From positions 1 to 34,369 of the forward strand of contig CAYSFO010000008.1 of assembly GCA_964430695.1 (NCBI GenBank): a DNA stretch of 34,369 nt. The letters are read 5' to 3'. This document shows positions 23,851-31,687 of the stretch, in pieces (position 1 is the stretch's first letter; each line of letters begins with the position of its first letter). Made by a program: the position numbers and the translations under genes. The notes below the pieces were generated by a model, which did not search any database, was not told the origin of the DNA, and saw only the letters and a program-made list of their open reading frames with translations. This DNA comes from MGBC108787 sp964430695. GTDB lineage: Bacteria; Bacillota_I; Bacilli_A; RF39; UBA660.

Positions 23851-24114
23851 ATGGCAAGAAGTTTAAAAAAAGGTCCTTATGTTTTCGATAGATTACTAAA
23901 AAAAGTACAAGAACTAAATAAAGCAAATAAAAAAGAAGTAATAAAAACGTATTCTCGTCGTTCAACAATATTCCCTGATTTTGTTGGTCATACATTCGCT
24001 GTTCATAATGGAAAAGAATTTATTCCTGTCTATGTAACAGAAGAAATGGTTGGACACAAATTAGGAGAGTTCGCTATGACTCGTAAATTTGGCGGACACG
24101 CAGGACAAAAGTAG
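23851..24114 (+). CDS. rpsS: 30S ribosomal protein S19
   Basis: The 87-aa product shows SLKKGPYVFDRLLKK, TYSRRSTIFPDFVGHTFAVHNG and EEMVGHKLGEFAMTRKF, all standard for S19 in the 30S head, where it pairs with S13 (encoded later in the window). AGGAGG precedes ATG 23851. Confidence 0.97.
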   Translation: MARSLKKGPYVFDRLLKKVQELNKANKKEVIKTYSRRSTIFPDFVGHTFAVHNGKEFIPVYVTEEMVGHKLGEFAMTRKFGGHAGQK

Positions 24115-24126
24115 GAGGGCAAGTAA

Positions 24127-24471
24127 ATGGAAAGTTATGCAATACATAAAAGTGCAATGATTGCACCTAGAAAAGCAAGAATGACTCTTGACCTAATTCG
24201 TGGAAAAGATGTTAAAACGGCCCAAGGTATTTTAGAAATTACTAATACAAAAGCAAGTCGTTTAATCATAAAAGTGTTAAATAGTGCTATAGCAAATGCT
24301 GTAAATAATGATGGAGCAAATGAATCTGACCTATTTATTAGTGAATGCTATATCAATCCAGGACCTGTATATAAAAGAATTAAATTTGCAAGTCGTGGAA
24401 ATGTTGACCGAAGAGATAAAAGAACAAGTCATATTACTGTTAAAGTAAGTGATGGTAAGGAGGCAAATTAG
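24127..24471 (+). CDS. rplV: 50S ribosomal protein L22
   Basis: The 114-aa product has MIAPRKARMTLDLIRGK, ANAVNNDGANESDLFISECYINPGP, and the tunnel-lining beta-hairpin region KRIKFASRGNVDRRDKRTSH. The usual macrolide-linked loop is intact by eye. Its TAG stop is immediately followed by the rpsC ATG. Confidence 0.97.
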   Translation: MESYAIHKSAMIAPRKARMTLDLIRGKDVKTAQGILEITNTKASRLIIKVLNSAIANAVNNDGANESDLFISECYINPGPVYKRIKFASRGNVDRRDKRTSHITVKVSDGKEAN

Positions 24472-25152
24472 ATGGGACAAAAGGTTAATCCAATCGGATA
24501 TAGACTTGGAGTCAATAAAACTTGGGAATCTAAATGGTATGCAAGTAAGAAAGATTTTGGTGATACTTTAAATAAAGATATCAAAATTCGTGAATACATT
24601 AAGAAAAACCTTAAAGATGCAGCTGTTGCCTCAGTTATTATTGAAAGAAAAAAAGATAAATGTGAAGTAACAATCAATACTGCTAAACCAGGTGTTATTA
24701 TTGGCCGTGGTGGAGAAGATATTGAACGTTTAAGAAAAGCGTTATCTCGTTATGTTGGAGAAGAAGTATATATTTCAATTGTAGAAGTTAAAAATCCTGA
24801 TTTGGTTGCTAAATTGGTTGCTGATAATATAGCAGCACAAATCGAAAATCGTGCTCCATTTAGAAGTGCACAAAAAAGAGCTTTACGTAATACAATGAAA
24901 GCAGGAGCTAAGGGAATTAAAACAAGTGTATCTGGTCGTTTAGCAGGAGCTGAAATGGCAAGAACAGAAGGATATACAGAAGGTACTGTTCCACTTCATA
25001 CATTACGTGCTGATATTGATTATGCACATAGTGAAGCAGATACAACTTATGGAAAAATCGGTGTAAAAGTTTGGATCTACAAAGGTGAAATTCTTCCTAC
25101 CAAAAATACAAATAAGGAGAGTGTTCAAAATGTTGATGCCAAAAAGAACTAA
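24472..25152 (+). CDS. rpsC: 30S ribosomal protein S3
   Basis: The 226-aa product begins GQKVNPIGYRLGVNKTWESKWY and includes the KH domain GVIIGRGGEDIERLRKALS, and the C-terminal GIKTSVSGRLAGAEMARTEGYTEG split across the domain joining region. S3 lines the mRNA entry site. The start is directly adjacent to the rplV stop. The end overlaps rplP by 23 bases, the longest overlap in the cluster. Confidence 0.97.
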   Translation: MGQKVNPIGYRLGVNKTWESKWYASKKDFGDTLNKDIKIREYIKKNLKDAAVASVIIERKKDKCEVTINTAKPGVIIGRGGEDIERLRKALSRYVGEEVYISIVEVKNPDLVAKLVADNIAAQIENRAPFRSAQKRALRNTMKAGAKGIKTSVSGRLAGAEMARTEGYTEGTVPLHTLRADIDYAHSEADTTYGKIGVKVWIYKGEILPTKNTNKESVQNVDAKKN

Positions 25153-25555
25153 ATACAGAAAACCTCATAGATTAACATATGATGGTCATGCAAAAGGAAA
25201 CACTGAACTTCACTTTGGAGATTATGGTTTAATGGCCAGTGAAGGAAATTGGGTTAGTGCTCGTCAAATCGAAGCAGCTCGTATCGCTATGACTCGTTAT
25301 ATGAAACGTGGTGGAAAAGTGTTCATTAATATTTTCCCACACTTAGCTATTACAAAAAAACCTTTAGAAACTCGTCAAGGTAAAGGTAAAGGTAACGTAG
25401 AAGAATGGGTTGCTGTAGTTAAAGAAGGAAAAATAATGTTTGAAGTTAGTGGAGTAAGTGAAGAAATCGCTCGTGAAGCATTAAGACTTGCCTCTCACAA
25501 ACTACCAGTGAAAACAAAATTTGTAAAAAAGGAGGTTATCTCTAGTGAAAGTTAG
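25130..25555 (+). CDS. rplP: 50S ribosomal protein L16
   Basis: The 141-aa product opens MLMPKRTKYRKPHRLTYDGH and has NWVSARQIEAARIAMTRYMK and MRQGKGKG-like TRQGKGKGNVEEWVAVVK. L16 helps position A-site tRNA. I start at ATG 25130, since the family begins MLMPKR and AAGGAGA is at 25114-25120. The frame is open upstream to 25085 but that part has no ribosome binding site. It overlaps rpsC by 23 bases and rpmC by 11. Confidence 0.96.
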   Translation: MLMPKRTKYRKPHRLTYDGHAKGNTELHFGDYGLMASEGNWVSARQIEAARIAMTRYMKRGGKVFINIFPHLAITKKPLETRQGKGKGNVEEWVAVVKEGKIMFEVSGVSEEIAREALRLASHKLPVKTKFVKKEVISSES

Positions 25556-25757
25556 TGAAATTAGAAATCTAAGCGATGAAGAAATTCAAACAAAAGTAAA
25601 AGAATCTAAAAAAGAACTATTAAACTTACGTGTTAAAAATGCGACAGGTGCACTTGATAAACCTTCTAAATTAAAAGAAATAAAAAAAGATATTGCTAGA
25701 ATGTTAACCGTTTTAAAAGAAAGAGAAATAAATAATAGCACAGGAGGGAATGAATAA
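25545..25757 (+). CDS. rpmC: 50S ribosomal protein L29
   Basis: The 70-aa two-helix protein has SEIRNLSDEEIQTKVKESKK, LLNLRVKNATGALDKPSKLK and IARMLTVLKERE, as in L29 near the tunnel exit. The start is GTG 25545, after AAAGGAGG inside rplP. The short tail NNSTGGNE extends past the family norm. One base is shared with rpsQ. Confidence 0.96.
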   Translation: MKVSEIRNLSDEEIQTKVKESKKELLNLRVKNATGALDKPSKLKEIKKDIARMLTVLKEREINNSTGGNE

Positions 25758-26011
25758 TGGAAAAAAGACAAGAATTAGTTGGTAAAGTTGTTAGTAGTAA
25801 AAACGACAAGACAATTACTGTGCTAGTTGAAACCTATAAAAAACATCCACTATATAGTAAAAGAGTAAAATATTCTAAAAAATATGCTGCTCATGATGAA
25901 GAAAATAAAGCAAAAGTAGGAGATACAGTTAAAATTAGAAGTACAAGACCATTATCTAAAACAAAAAGATATGAACTTGTTGAGATTCTAATTGATGCTG
26001 TAATTCTATAG
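25757..26011 (+). CDS. rpsQ: 30S ribosomal protein S17
   Basis: The 84-aa OB-fold protein has RQELVGKVVSSKNDKTITV, the KHPLYSKRVKYSKKYAAHDE segment, GDTVKIRSTRPLSKTKRYELVEI. All match S17, an early binder of the 16S 5' domain. Coupled to rpmC by TAATG. Confidence 0.97.
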   Translation: MEKRQELVGKVVSSKNDKTITVLVETYKKHPLYSKRVKYSKKYAAHDEENKAKVGDTVKIRSTRPLSKTKRYELVEILIDAVIL

Positions 26012-26021
26012 GAGGTATACT

Positions 26022-26390
26022 ATGGTACAACAAGAATCAAGATTAAAAGTTGCTGATAATACGGGTGCTAGAGAATTACTAGTTATTCGTGTATTAGGTG
26101 GATCAAAAGTTAAATATGGAAACATTGGTGATATTGTCGTAGGAACTGTAAAAAAAGCAATTCCAAATTCTGGACTTAAAAAAGGAAAAGTAGTAAAAGC
26201 TGTAATCGTTAGAAGTGTACAAGGTGTAAAAAGAAAAGATGGATCTTTCATTAAATTTGATGATAATGCTTGCGTAATCATTAAAGATGATAAGACACCA
26301 GTTGGAACAAGAGTTCTAGGACCTGTTGCTAGAGAATTAAGAGAAAAAGATTTTGCGAAAATCGTATCTTTAGCACCAGAGGTTTTATAG
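26022..26390 (+). CDS. rplN: 50S ribosomal protein L14
   Basis: The 122-aa product is of standard length: MVQQESRLKVADNTGARELL, VVGTVKKAIPNSGLKKGKV, DGSFIKFDDNACVIIKDDKT and RVLGPVARELREKDFAKIVSLAPEVL. L14 is at the subunit interface and is the docking site of the silencing factor RsfS. An AGGAGG-type site precedes ATG 26022. Confidence 0.98.
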   Translation: MVQQESRLKVADNTGARELLVIRVLGGSKVKYGNIGDIVVGTVKKAIPNSGLKKGKVVKAVIVRSVQGVKRKDGSFIKFDDNACVIIKDDKTPVGTRVLGPVARELREKDFAKIVSLAPEVL

Positions 26391-26400
26391 GAGGATATGC

Positions 26401-26688
26401 ATGAAAATAAAAGTTGGCGACAATGTAAAAATAATTGCTGGAAAAGATAAAGGTAAAACTGGTAAAGTTATTACTACTTTGAAGAATGTTGATAAAGTTA
26501 TTGTTGAAGGAATCAATATTGTAAAAAAACACCAAAAACCTACACAAACAAATGAAAAAGGTGGCATTATAGAAATGGCTGCTCCGATTCATGTATCTAA
26601 CGTAAAAAAAATAGATGATGCTAAAACTACAAAAAAGACTTCTAAAAAAGACGATAAGTCAAAAAAAGAAGCAAAGAAAGATGAATAG
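26401..26688 (+). CDS. rplX: 50S ribosomal protein L24 with a Lys-rich tail
   Basis: The 95-aa product has the KOW motif KVGDNVKIIAGKDKGKTGKV, then GINIVKKHQKPTQTNEKGGI and EMAAPIHVSNV. L24 initiates 50S assembly. The conserved part ends near residue 71. It is followed by a 20-odd residue tail of Lys, Asp and Thr (KTTKKTSKKDDKSKKEAKK), which is beyond the usual C-terminus and likely disordered. Confidence 0.95.
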   Translation: MKIKVGDNVKIIAGKDKGKTGKVITTLKNVDKVIVEGINIVKKHQKPTQTNEKGGIIEMAAPIHVSNVKKIDDAKTTKKTSKKDDKSKKEAKKDE

Positions 26689-26696
26689 GTGATCTT

Positions 26697-27236
26697 ATGA
26701 GTACTTTAAAAGAATTATATAATAAAGAAATCATTCCTTCCCTAAAGAAAGAATTTGGATTTAAAACGGTAATGCAAGTTCCACGTTTAGAAAAAATAGT
26801 TATTAATATGGGTGTTGGAGAAGGAGCTCGTGAAGATAAATATATCGAAGCTGCTTTAAAAGACCTAGAAGAAATTACTGGTCAAAAACCAGTGGTTACA
26901 AAAGCACGTAAATCCATTGCAGGATTTAAATTAAGAGAAGGACAAACCATTGGTGTTAAAGTTACATTACGTAATGAAAATATGTATAACTTTATGGAAA
27001 AACTAATTAAAGTTGCTCTTCCACGTGTAAGAGATTTTAGAGGAATTTCTAATCATTCTTTTGATGGACATGGAAATTATACTCTAGGAATAAAAGAACA
27101 ATTAATATTTCCTGAAATTGAATATGATAACGTTTTAAAAATTAGAGGAATGGATATCGTATTTGTTACAACAGCTGAATCAAATAAAGAAGCAGAAAGT
27201 TTACTAAGAGCATTCGGAATGCCTTTTAGAAATTAA
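26697..27236 (+). CDS. rplE: 50S ribosomal protein L5
   Basis: The 179-aa product has LKELYNKEIIPSLKKEFGFK, PRLEKIVINMGVGEG, LEEITGQKPVVTKARKSIAG, the P-site loop LPRVRDFRGIS and FPEIEYDNV. L5 binds 5S rRNA and P-site tRNA. The upstream site is weaker (GTGAT near 26688) than for its neighbours, so translation may depend on coupling to rplX. Confidence 0.97.
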   Translation: MSTLKELYNKEIIPSLKKEFGFKTVMQVPRLEKIVINMGVGEGAREDKYIEAALKDLEEITGQKPVVTKARKSIAGFKLREGQTIGVKVTLRNENMYNFMEKLIKVALPRVRDFRGISNHSFDGHGNYTLGIKEQLIFPEIEYDNVLKIRGMDIVFVTTAESNKEAESLLRAFGMPFRN

Positions 27237-27247
27237 GGAGTGAATAT

Positions 27248-27433
27248 ATGGCAAAAACAAGTTTAAAAGTAAAACAACAAAGAGCACCAAAATTTAAAGT
27301 TCGTGCATACACTCGTTGTGAAAGATGTGGCCGTCCTCATGGTGTGCTTCGTAAATATAAATTATGTCGTATCTGTTTTAGAGAATTAGCGAACCGTGGA
27401 CAAATTCCAGGCGTTAAGAAGTCAAGTTGGTAG
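27248..27433 (+). CDS. rpsN: 30S ribosomal protein S14, zinc-binding (type Z)
   Basis: The 61-aa product is the short, zinc form: Cys24-x2-Cys27 (CERCGRPHG) and Cys40-x2-Cys43 (CRICFRELAN), ending GQIPGVKKSSW. This zinc form is common in low-GC Gram-positives. A zinc-free paralogue, if any, is not in the window. AAGGAG precedes the ATG. Confidence 0.98.
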   Translation: MAKTSLKVKQQRAPKFKVRAYTRCERCGRPHGVLRKYKLCRICFRELANRGQIPGVKKSSW

Positions 27434-27451
27434 GAAGGAGGAATTTTAAGA

Positions 27452-27847
27452 ATGGTACAAGATAAAATAGCTGATATGCTTACAAGAATCCGTAATGCAA
27501 ATCAAATGAAATATGATACAGTTACTGTTATCGGAACAAAAATGACTTTAGGAATTGCTGAGATTCTTAAAAAAGAAGGTTATATTGCAGAATATACTTA
27601 TGAAAAAGATTCTAAAGGTGATAAGTTAACATTAACTTTAAAATATGGAGAAAAGAAAGAAAGAGTTATTACTGGTCTTAAAAGAATTAGTAAATCTGGA
27701 CTTCGTGTATATGCCAAAAGTGATGAAATTCCTCGTGTCTTAAACGGACTAGGTATTGCAATTATTTCAACAAGTAAAGGACTTATGACTGATAAAGAAG
27801 CAAGAAATCTAGGATTAGGAGGCGAAGTACTTGCCTATATTTGGTAA
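27452..27847 (+). CDS. rpsH: 30S ribosomal protein S8
   Basis: The 131-aa product has DKIADMLTRIRNANQMKYDTV, GLKRISKSGLRVYAKSDEIP and RVLNGLGIAIISTSKGLMTDKEA with C-terminal GGEVLAYIW. S8 binds the central domain of 16S rRNA and, in E. coli, represses the spc operon. AAGGAGG is present with a 10-base spacer to ATG 27452. Confidence 0.97.
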   Translation: MVQDKIADMLTRIRNANQMKYDTVTVIGTKMTLGIAEILKKEGYIAEYTYEKDSKGDKLTLTLKYGEKKERVITGLKRISKSGLRVYAKSDEIPRVLNGLGIAIISTSKGLMTDKEARNLGLGGEVLAYIW

Positions 27848-27858
27848 GGAAAAACAAC

Positions 27859-28395
27859 ATGAGTAGAATTGGAAATAGAGAGTTACAAATACCAGAAGGT
27901 GTTACAGTAACTGTAGAAAATAACAATGTTAAAGTTAAAGGCCCTAAAGGTGAGTTAGAATTAAATACTTCTAATTTAGTAAAGACTCTCGTAAACGAGA
28001 ATGTTGTCACTACAAAAGTAGTAGAGGAAACACGTGAGTCTAATATAATGCAAGGAACTACAAATTCTCTAATTAATAATATGATTATTGGAGTATCCAA
28101 AGGATTTTCTAAAGGATTAGAAGCTGTTGGTGTTGGATATAGATTTAATGTTCAAGGAAATAAAATTGTAATTAATGCTGGTTACTCACATCCTGTAGAA
28201 ATGATTGTTCCAGAAGGAATAAAAGCAGAGCTTGTAAGTAACACAGAGATTACTTTAAGTGGTATAGATAAACAAAAAGTTGCTGAATTTGCGGCGAATG
28301 TTCGTAAGGTAAGAGAACCTGAACCTTATAAAGGAAAAGGTATTCGTTATAAAGATGAATATGTTCGTCGTAAAGAAGGTAAGAAAGCAGCGTAG
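27859..28395 (+). CDS. rplF: 50S ribosomal protein L6
   Basis: The 178-aa product starts MSRIGNRELQIPEGV and has VKGPKGELELN, GVSKGFSKGLEAVGVGYRF, SHPVEMIVPEGIKAE and the C-terminal RKVREPEPYKGKGIRY with the KDEYVRRKEGKKAA end. I use ATG 27859, preceded by AAGGA at 27847-27851. Extending six codons upstream to 27841 adds residues foreign to L6 and lacks a site. Confidence 0.97.
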   Translation: MSRIGNRELQIPEGVTVTVENNNVKVKGPKGELELNTSNLVKTLVNENVVTTKVVEETRESNIMQGTTNSLINNMIIGVSKGFSKGLEAVGVGYRFNVQGNKIVINAGYSHPVEMIVPEGIKAELVSNTEITLSGIDKQKVAEFAANVRKVREPEPYKGKGIRYKDEYVRRKEGKKAA

Positions 28396-28407
28396 AGGAG
28401 GGATAGT

Positions 28408-28764
28408 ATGATAAAAAAAGAATCAAGTAACGATATGAGAAAAAGAAGACATAGTCGTATAAGAAAAAACTTAAGTGGAACTCTTGAATGTCCAAGACTA
28501 AATGTGTTCAGATCAAATAGTGAAATTTATGCACAAGTAATTGATGATACAGTTGGTCATACTCTAGTTGCATCATCATCTATTGCTCTAAAACTTAAAA
28601 ATGGTGGTAATATAGAAGCTGCTACTGCCGTTGGAAAAGATATTGCTGAAAAATGTAAAAAAGCCAAAATTAAAAAGGTCGTTTTCGATAGAGGTGGAAA
28701 CCTATATCATGGAAGAGTAAAAGCTTTAGCTGAAGCTGCTCGTGAAAACGGATTGGAATTTTAG
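28408..28764 (+). CDS. rplR: 50S ribosomal protein L18
   Basis: The 118-aa product has RKRRHSRIRKNLSGTLECPR, VFRSNSEIYAQVIDDTVGHT, KKVVFDRGGNLYHGRVKALAEAARENGLEF, matching L18, which binds 5S rRNA with L5. A GAGGAGGG site precedes ATG 28408. Confidence 0.97.
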   Translation: MIKKESSNDMRKRRHSRIRKNLSGTLECPRLNVFRSNSEIYAQVIDDTVGHTLVASSSIALKLKNGGNIEAATAVGKDIAEKCKKAKIKKVVFDRGGNLYHGRVKALAEAARENGLEF

Positions 28765-28773
28765 GAGGTCATC

Positions 28774-29328
28774 ATGCAAGAAAATAATAATGTAAATAAA
28801 GAGAAAAAAATGAATAAAGAAAGACCAATGAATAGAGAAAATAAAGATAGAAAAAAACTTTTAGAAGAAAAAGTTATCTCTATTGGACGTGTAACAAAAG
28901 TTACAAAAGGTGGTAGACACTTTAGATTTTCTGCAACTGTTGTTGTTGGTAACCGTAAAGGTTTAGTTGGAATTGGTACAGGAAAAGCAAATGAAGTTCC
29001 TGCTGCTATTGCGAAAGCAAGTATGATGGCAAATAAAAATGTTACAAAAGTGGCAATTATGGATGGAAGAACAATTCCTCATGAAGCAACTGGAAAAGTT
29101 GGTAGAGCAAATGTACTTATTAAACCAGCTGTAAAAGGTACAGGAGTTATTGCTGGTGGAGCTGCTCGTAGTGTGTTAGAACTTGCGGGAGTAAAAGATG
29201 TTATCTCTAAATCTTTAGGTTCAAATACGAAAATTAATGTGGCTAAAGCAACTTTAGAAGCATTAAAGAGTGAGAGAACACCTGCAAAAATAGCTGCACT
29301 TCGTGGTTTAAAAGTGGAGGAGTTGTAA
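28774..29328 (+). CDS. rpsE: 30S ribosomal protein S5
   Basis: The 184-aa product is somewhat longer than usual because of a charged, Asn/Lys-rich N-terminus (about 25 residues). The rest is standard: LEEKVISIGRVTKVTKGGRH, VVGNRKGLVGIGTGKANEVP, TIPHEATGKVGRANVLIKPA, GTGVIAGGAARSVLELAGV and KSLGSNTKINVAKATLEAL. It governs decoding accuracy. rpmD (L30), which normally follows, is absent: rplO begins 2 bases after the stop. Confidence 0.97.
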   Translation: MQENNNVNKEKKMNKERPMNRENKDRKKLLEEKVISIGRVTKVTKGGRHFRFSATVVVGNRKGLVGIGTGKANEVPAAIAKASMMANKNVTKVAIMDGRTIPHEATGKVGRANVLIKPAVKGTGVIAGGAARSVLELAGVKDVISKSLGSNTKINVAKATLEALKSERTPAKIAALRGLKVEEL

Positions 29329-29329
29329 T

Positions 29330-29773
29330 ATGAAACTAGAAAATTTACCAAAGTCTAAAGAGACAAAATCAAAAAAAATTGTTGGTCGTGGACCAGGAAG
29401 TGGAATGGGTAAAACTTCTACACATGGACAAAAAGGTCAAAAATCAAGAAGTGGTGCTAGCATTTCCGTTTGGTTCCAAGGTGGTCAATCTCCTTTATAT
29501 AGAAGATTACCAAAAAGAGGTTTCAATAATAAAAGATTTGAAACAAAATATGCTTGTATCAATTTAAGTGATTTAAATAAATTTTTTGAAGATGGTGATA
29601 CAGTAACACCAGAAATCTTAAAAGAAAGAGGCATCGTAAAAAAACAATTAAGCGGTATCAAAGTATTAGCGCAAGGAAAATTAGAGAAGAAGTTAACTGT
29701 GAAAGCAAGTAGATTTTCTAATAAAGCTATTACTGCCATTGAAGCTGCTGGTGGTAAAACTGAGGTGATTTAG
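29330..29773 (+). CDS. rplO: 50S ribosomal protein L15
   Basis: The 147-aa product has the Gly-rich N-terminus GRGPGSGMGKTSTHGQKGQK, FQGGQSPLYRRLPKRGFNN, and the C-terminal VKASRFSNKAITAIEAAGGK. L15 is a late-assembly 50S protein. Its stop is adjacent to the secY start, and it follows rpsE directly without L30 in between. GGAGG lies inside rpsE. Confidence 0.97.
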   Translation: MKLENLPKSKETKSKKIVGRGPGSGMGKTSTHGQKGQKSRSGASISVWFQGGQSPLYRRLPKRGFNNKRFETKYACINLSDLNKFFEDGDTVTPEILKERGIVKKQLSGIKVLAQGKLEKKLTVKASRFSNKAITAIEAAGGKTEVI

Positions 29774-31036
29774 ATGATTCGTCATATCGCTAAGCTATTT
29801 GCTAGTGAAAACAAAGATTTACGAAAAAGAATTTACTTCACCCTTTTTGCTTTAGGAATCTTTTGCTTAGGAACAGGAATTACGATTCCTTGGGCAAGTG
29901 TTCTTTATGAAGAGTTAGGATTCTTAGAAATCTTCAACTTGATGAGTGGTGGAGGATTAAGAAGTTTTTCTATATTTGCTTTAGGTGTTAGTCCATATAT
30001 TACTGCATCTATTATTACACAATTATTACAAATGGACATTATTCCTTATTTTAAAGAATTAAAAGAGCAAGGGTATGTAGGAAGACAAAAAATTAATAAA
30101 ATTAATAGATATTTAGCAGTTATATTTGCTTTTGTACAAGCATACGTAATTTCTATTTTCTATTTAGGTACAAATGATGTAATGATTATGCTAAAAACAT
30201 CATTAGTTATGACAGCTGGTACTTCTTTCCTTCTTTGGTTAGGAGATCAGATTACTATGAAAGGAATAGGAAATGGTTCTTCCTTATTAATCATGGCAGG
30301 TATTATTCAAAGTATGCCAAGTATATTTATAGGAGCATTTAGTGCTTTTATAACAGCTGGTACTTATAAATTAGCTTTAGGAATCGGCTTATTTGCATTA
30401 TTTATACTTGTGTATTTATTAGTACTTGTTGGAATTATATGGGTAACACTTGCAGAAAGAAGAATTCCAATTCAATATGCGAATCATACAACGAGTGCAT
30501 ATGGAGCACAAAGTTCTTTCTTACCAATCAAAATTAATAGTGCTGGTGTTATCCCTGTCATATTTGCATCGATTGTATTAACGATTCCATCAACAATTGT
30601 AGGGTTATTTAAAAATACTGCTGCTACAAACTTTATTAATAAGTACATTGTATATACAACTCCAACAGGATTTGTTCTATATATCTTATTAATTATGTTT
30701 TTCGGATATGTGTATACATTTATGATGATGAATCCAGAAGAGATGAGTAAAGACTTAAATAAACGAGGAGGTTATATTCCAGGAGTAAGACCAGGTTCGG
30801 ATACTTCTGAATATATTTCCAAATCTCTTGGAAAATTAACCGTTGTAGGATCAATTTTCTTAGTTATTCTATCAGGTCTTCCAATACTCATGGGAAATAT
30901 TTCAAGCCTACCTTCTTCAGTAACTATTGGAGGTACTGGTATATTAATCGTTGTTGGTGTAGCTATTGAAACTTATAAACAAATTGAAAGTGGATTAGTT
31001 ACAAGAAGTTATAAAAAAAGGAGACGTGCAAGATGA
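29774..31036 (+). CDS. secY: Preprotein translocase subunit SecY
   Basis: SecY is the channel of the Sec pathway that exports the signal-peptide proteins of this window. The 420-aa product has about ten membrane helices, beginning RIYFTLFALGIFCLGTGITI. It includes the plug region and LGVSPYITASIITQLLQMDI, ITMKGIGNGSSLLIMAGII, the cytoplasmic loop ERRIPIQYANHTTS, LPIKINSAGVIPVIFASIV, and the C-terminal LNKRGGYIPGVRPGSDTSEY and YKKRRRAR. The family is unmistakable. It starts next to the rplO stop and its TGA overlaps adk by 4 bases. Confidence 0.98.
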   Translation: MIRHIAKLFASENKDLRKRIYFTLFALGIFCLGTGITIPWASVLYEELGFLEIFNLMSGGGLRSFSIFALGVSPYITASIITQLLQMDIIPYFKELKEQGYVGRQKINKINRYLAVIFAFVQAYVISIFYLGTNDVMIMLKTSLVMTAGTSFLLWLGDQITMKGIGNGSSLLIMAGIIQSMPSIFIGAFSAFITAGTYKLALGIGLFALFILVYLLVLVGIIWVTLAERRIPIQYANHTTSAYGAQSSFLPIKINSAGVIPVIFASIVLTIPSTIVGLFKNTAATNFINKYIVYTTPTGFVLYILLIMFFGYVYTFMMMNPEEMSKDLNKRGGYIPGVRPGSDTSEYISKSLGKLTVVGSIFLVILSGLPILMGNISSLPSSVTIGGTGILIVVGVAIETYKQIESGLVTRSYKKRRRAR

Positions 31037-31686
31037 AAAATGTAATCTTTATCGCTCCTCCTGCCGCTGGCAAGGGTACAATCAGTGCATATTTAGTTGA
31101 TACTTTAGGATATATGCACTTATCCACAGGAGATTTGCTTCGAAACATTACAAAGTCAAATACAGAATTGGGTAATCAAATAGCTGCTTTAATAAAAGAA
31201 GGAAAATTTATCAGTGATGATATTATGTTTGAACTTATCGAGCAAGAACTAAACAAATTAAACGGAAAATCATTTATTCTAGATGGAATGCCTCGTAATA
31301 TTAATCAAGCAGAGTATTTAAGTAAATTACTTTTGAAAATGAGTGTTGATAACTATGTGGTTATCAACATCGATATCGATAAAGATTTATTAGAGAAAAG
31401 AGCTGTTGGCAGGAGACTTTGTGATTCTTGTAAAGCAAGCTATAATATCTATTTTGATGGGTTTAAACCAAAAGTAGAAGATACTTGTGATAAATGTAAT
31501 AGTAAACTTATTCAACGAGATGATGATACATTAGAAGTATTTCAAAACCGCTACAAGACGTATTTAGAAAATACTTTACCACTTATTGAATATTATAAAG
31601 AAAAAGGATTACTAAAGAGTGTTGATGCAAGTAAACCACAAGATGAAATTATAGATGATGTACTAAAGATTATAAAAGGAGAGTAA
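31033..31686 (+). CDS. adk: Adenylate kinase, zinc-lid type, with a variant P-loop
   Basis: It catalyses AMP + ATP to 2 ADP. The 217-aa product has the AMP-binding HLSTGDLLR, the DGMPRN motif (84-89) and a Cys4 zinc lid (Cys130, 133, 152, 155), as in Gram-positive Adk. The P-loop at residues 8-16 reads APPAAGKGT. The family has GxPGxGKGT, so two glycines (positions equivalent to G7 and G10 of E. coli Adk) are Ala here, while GKGT is kept. secY-adk-map is the classic order. Its ATG overlaps the secY stop. Confidence 0.95.
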   Translation: MKNVIFIAPPAAGKGTISAYLVDTLGYMHLSTGDLLRNITKSNTELGNQIAALIKEGKFISDDIMFELIEQELNKLNGKSFILDGMPRNINQAEYLSKLLLKMSVDNYVVINIDIDKDLLEKRAVGRRLCDSCKASYNIYFDGFKPKVEDTCDKCNSKLIQRDDDTLEVFQNRYKTYLENTLPLIEYYKEKGLLKSVDASKPQDEIIDDVLKIIKGE

Positions 31687-31687
31687 A

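Noticed and set aside
25085..25129. Upstream extension of rplP
   Set aside because: L16 begins MLMPKR; the extra 15 codons overlap rpsC and have no ribosome binding site.
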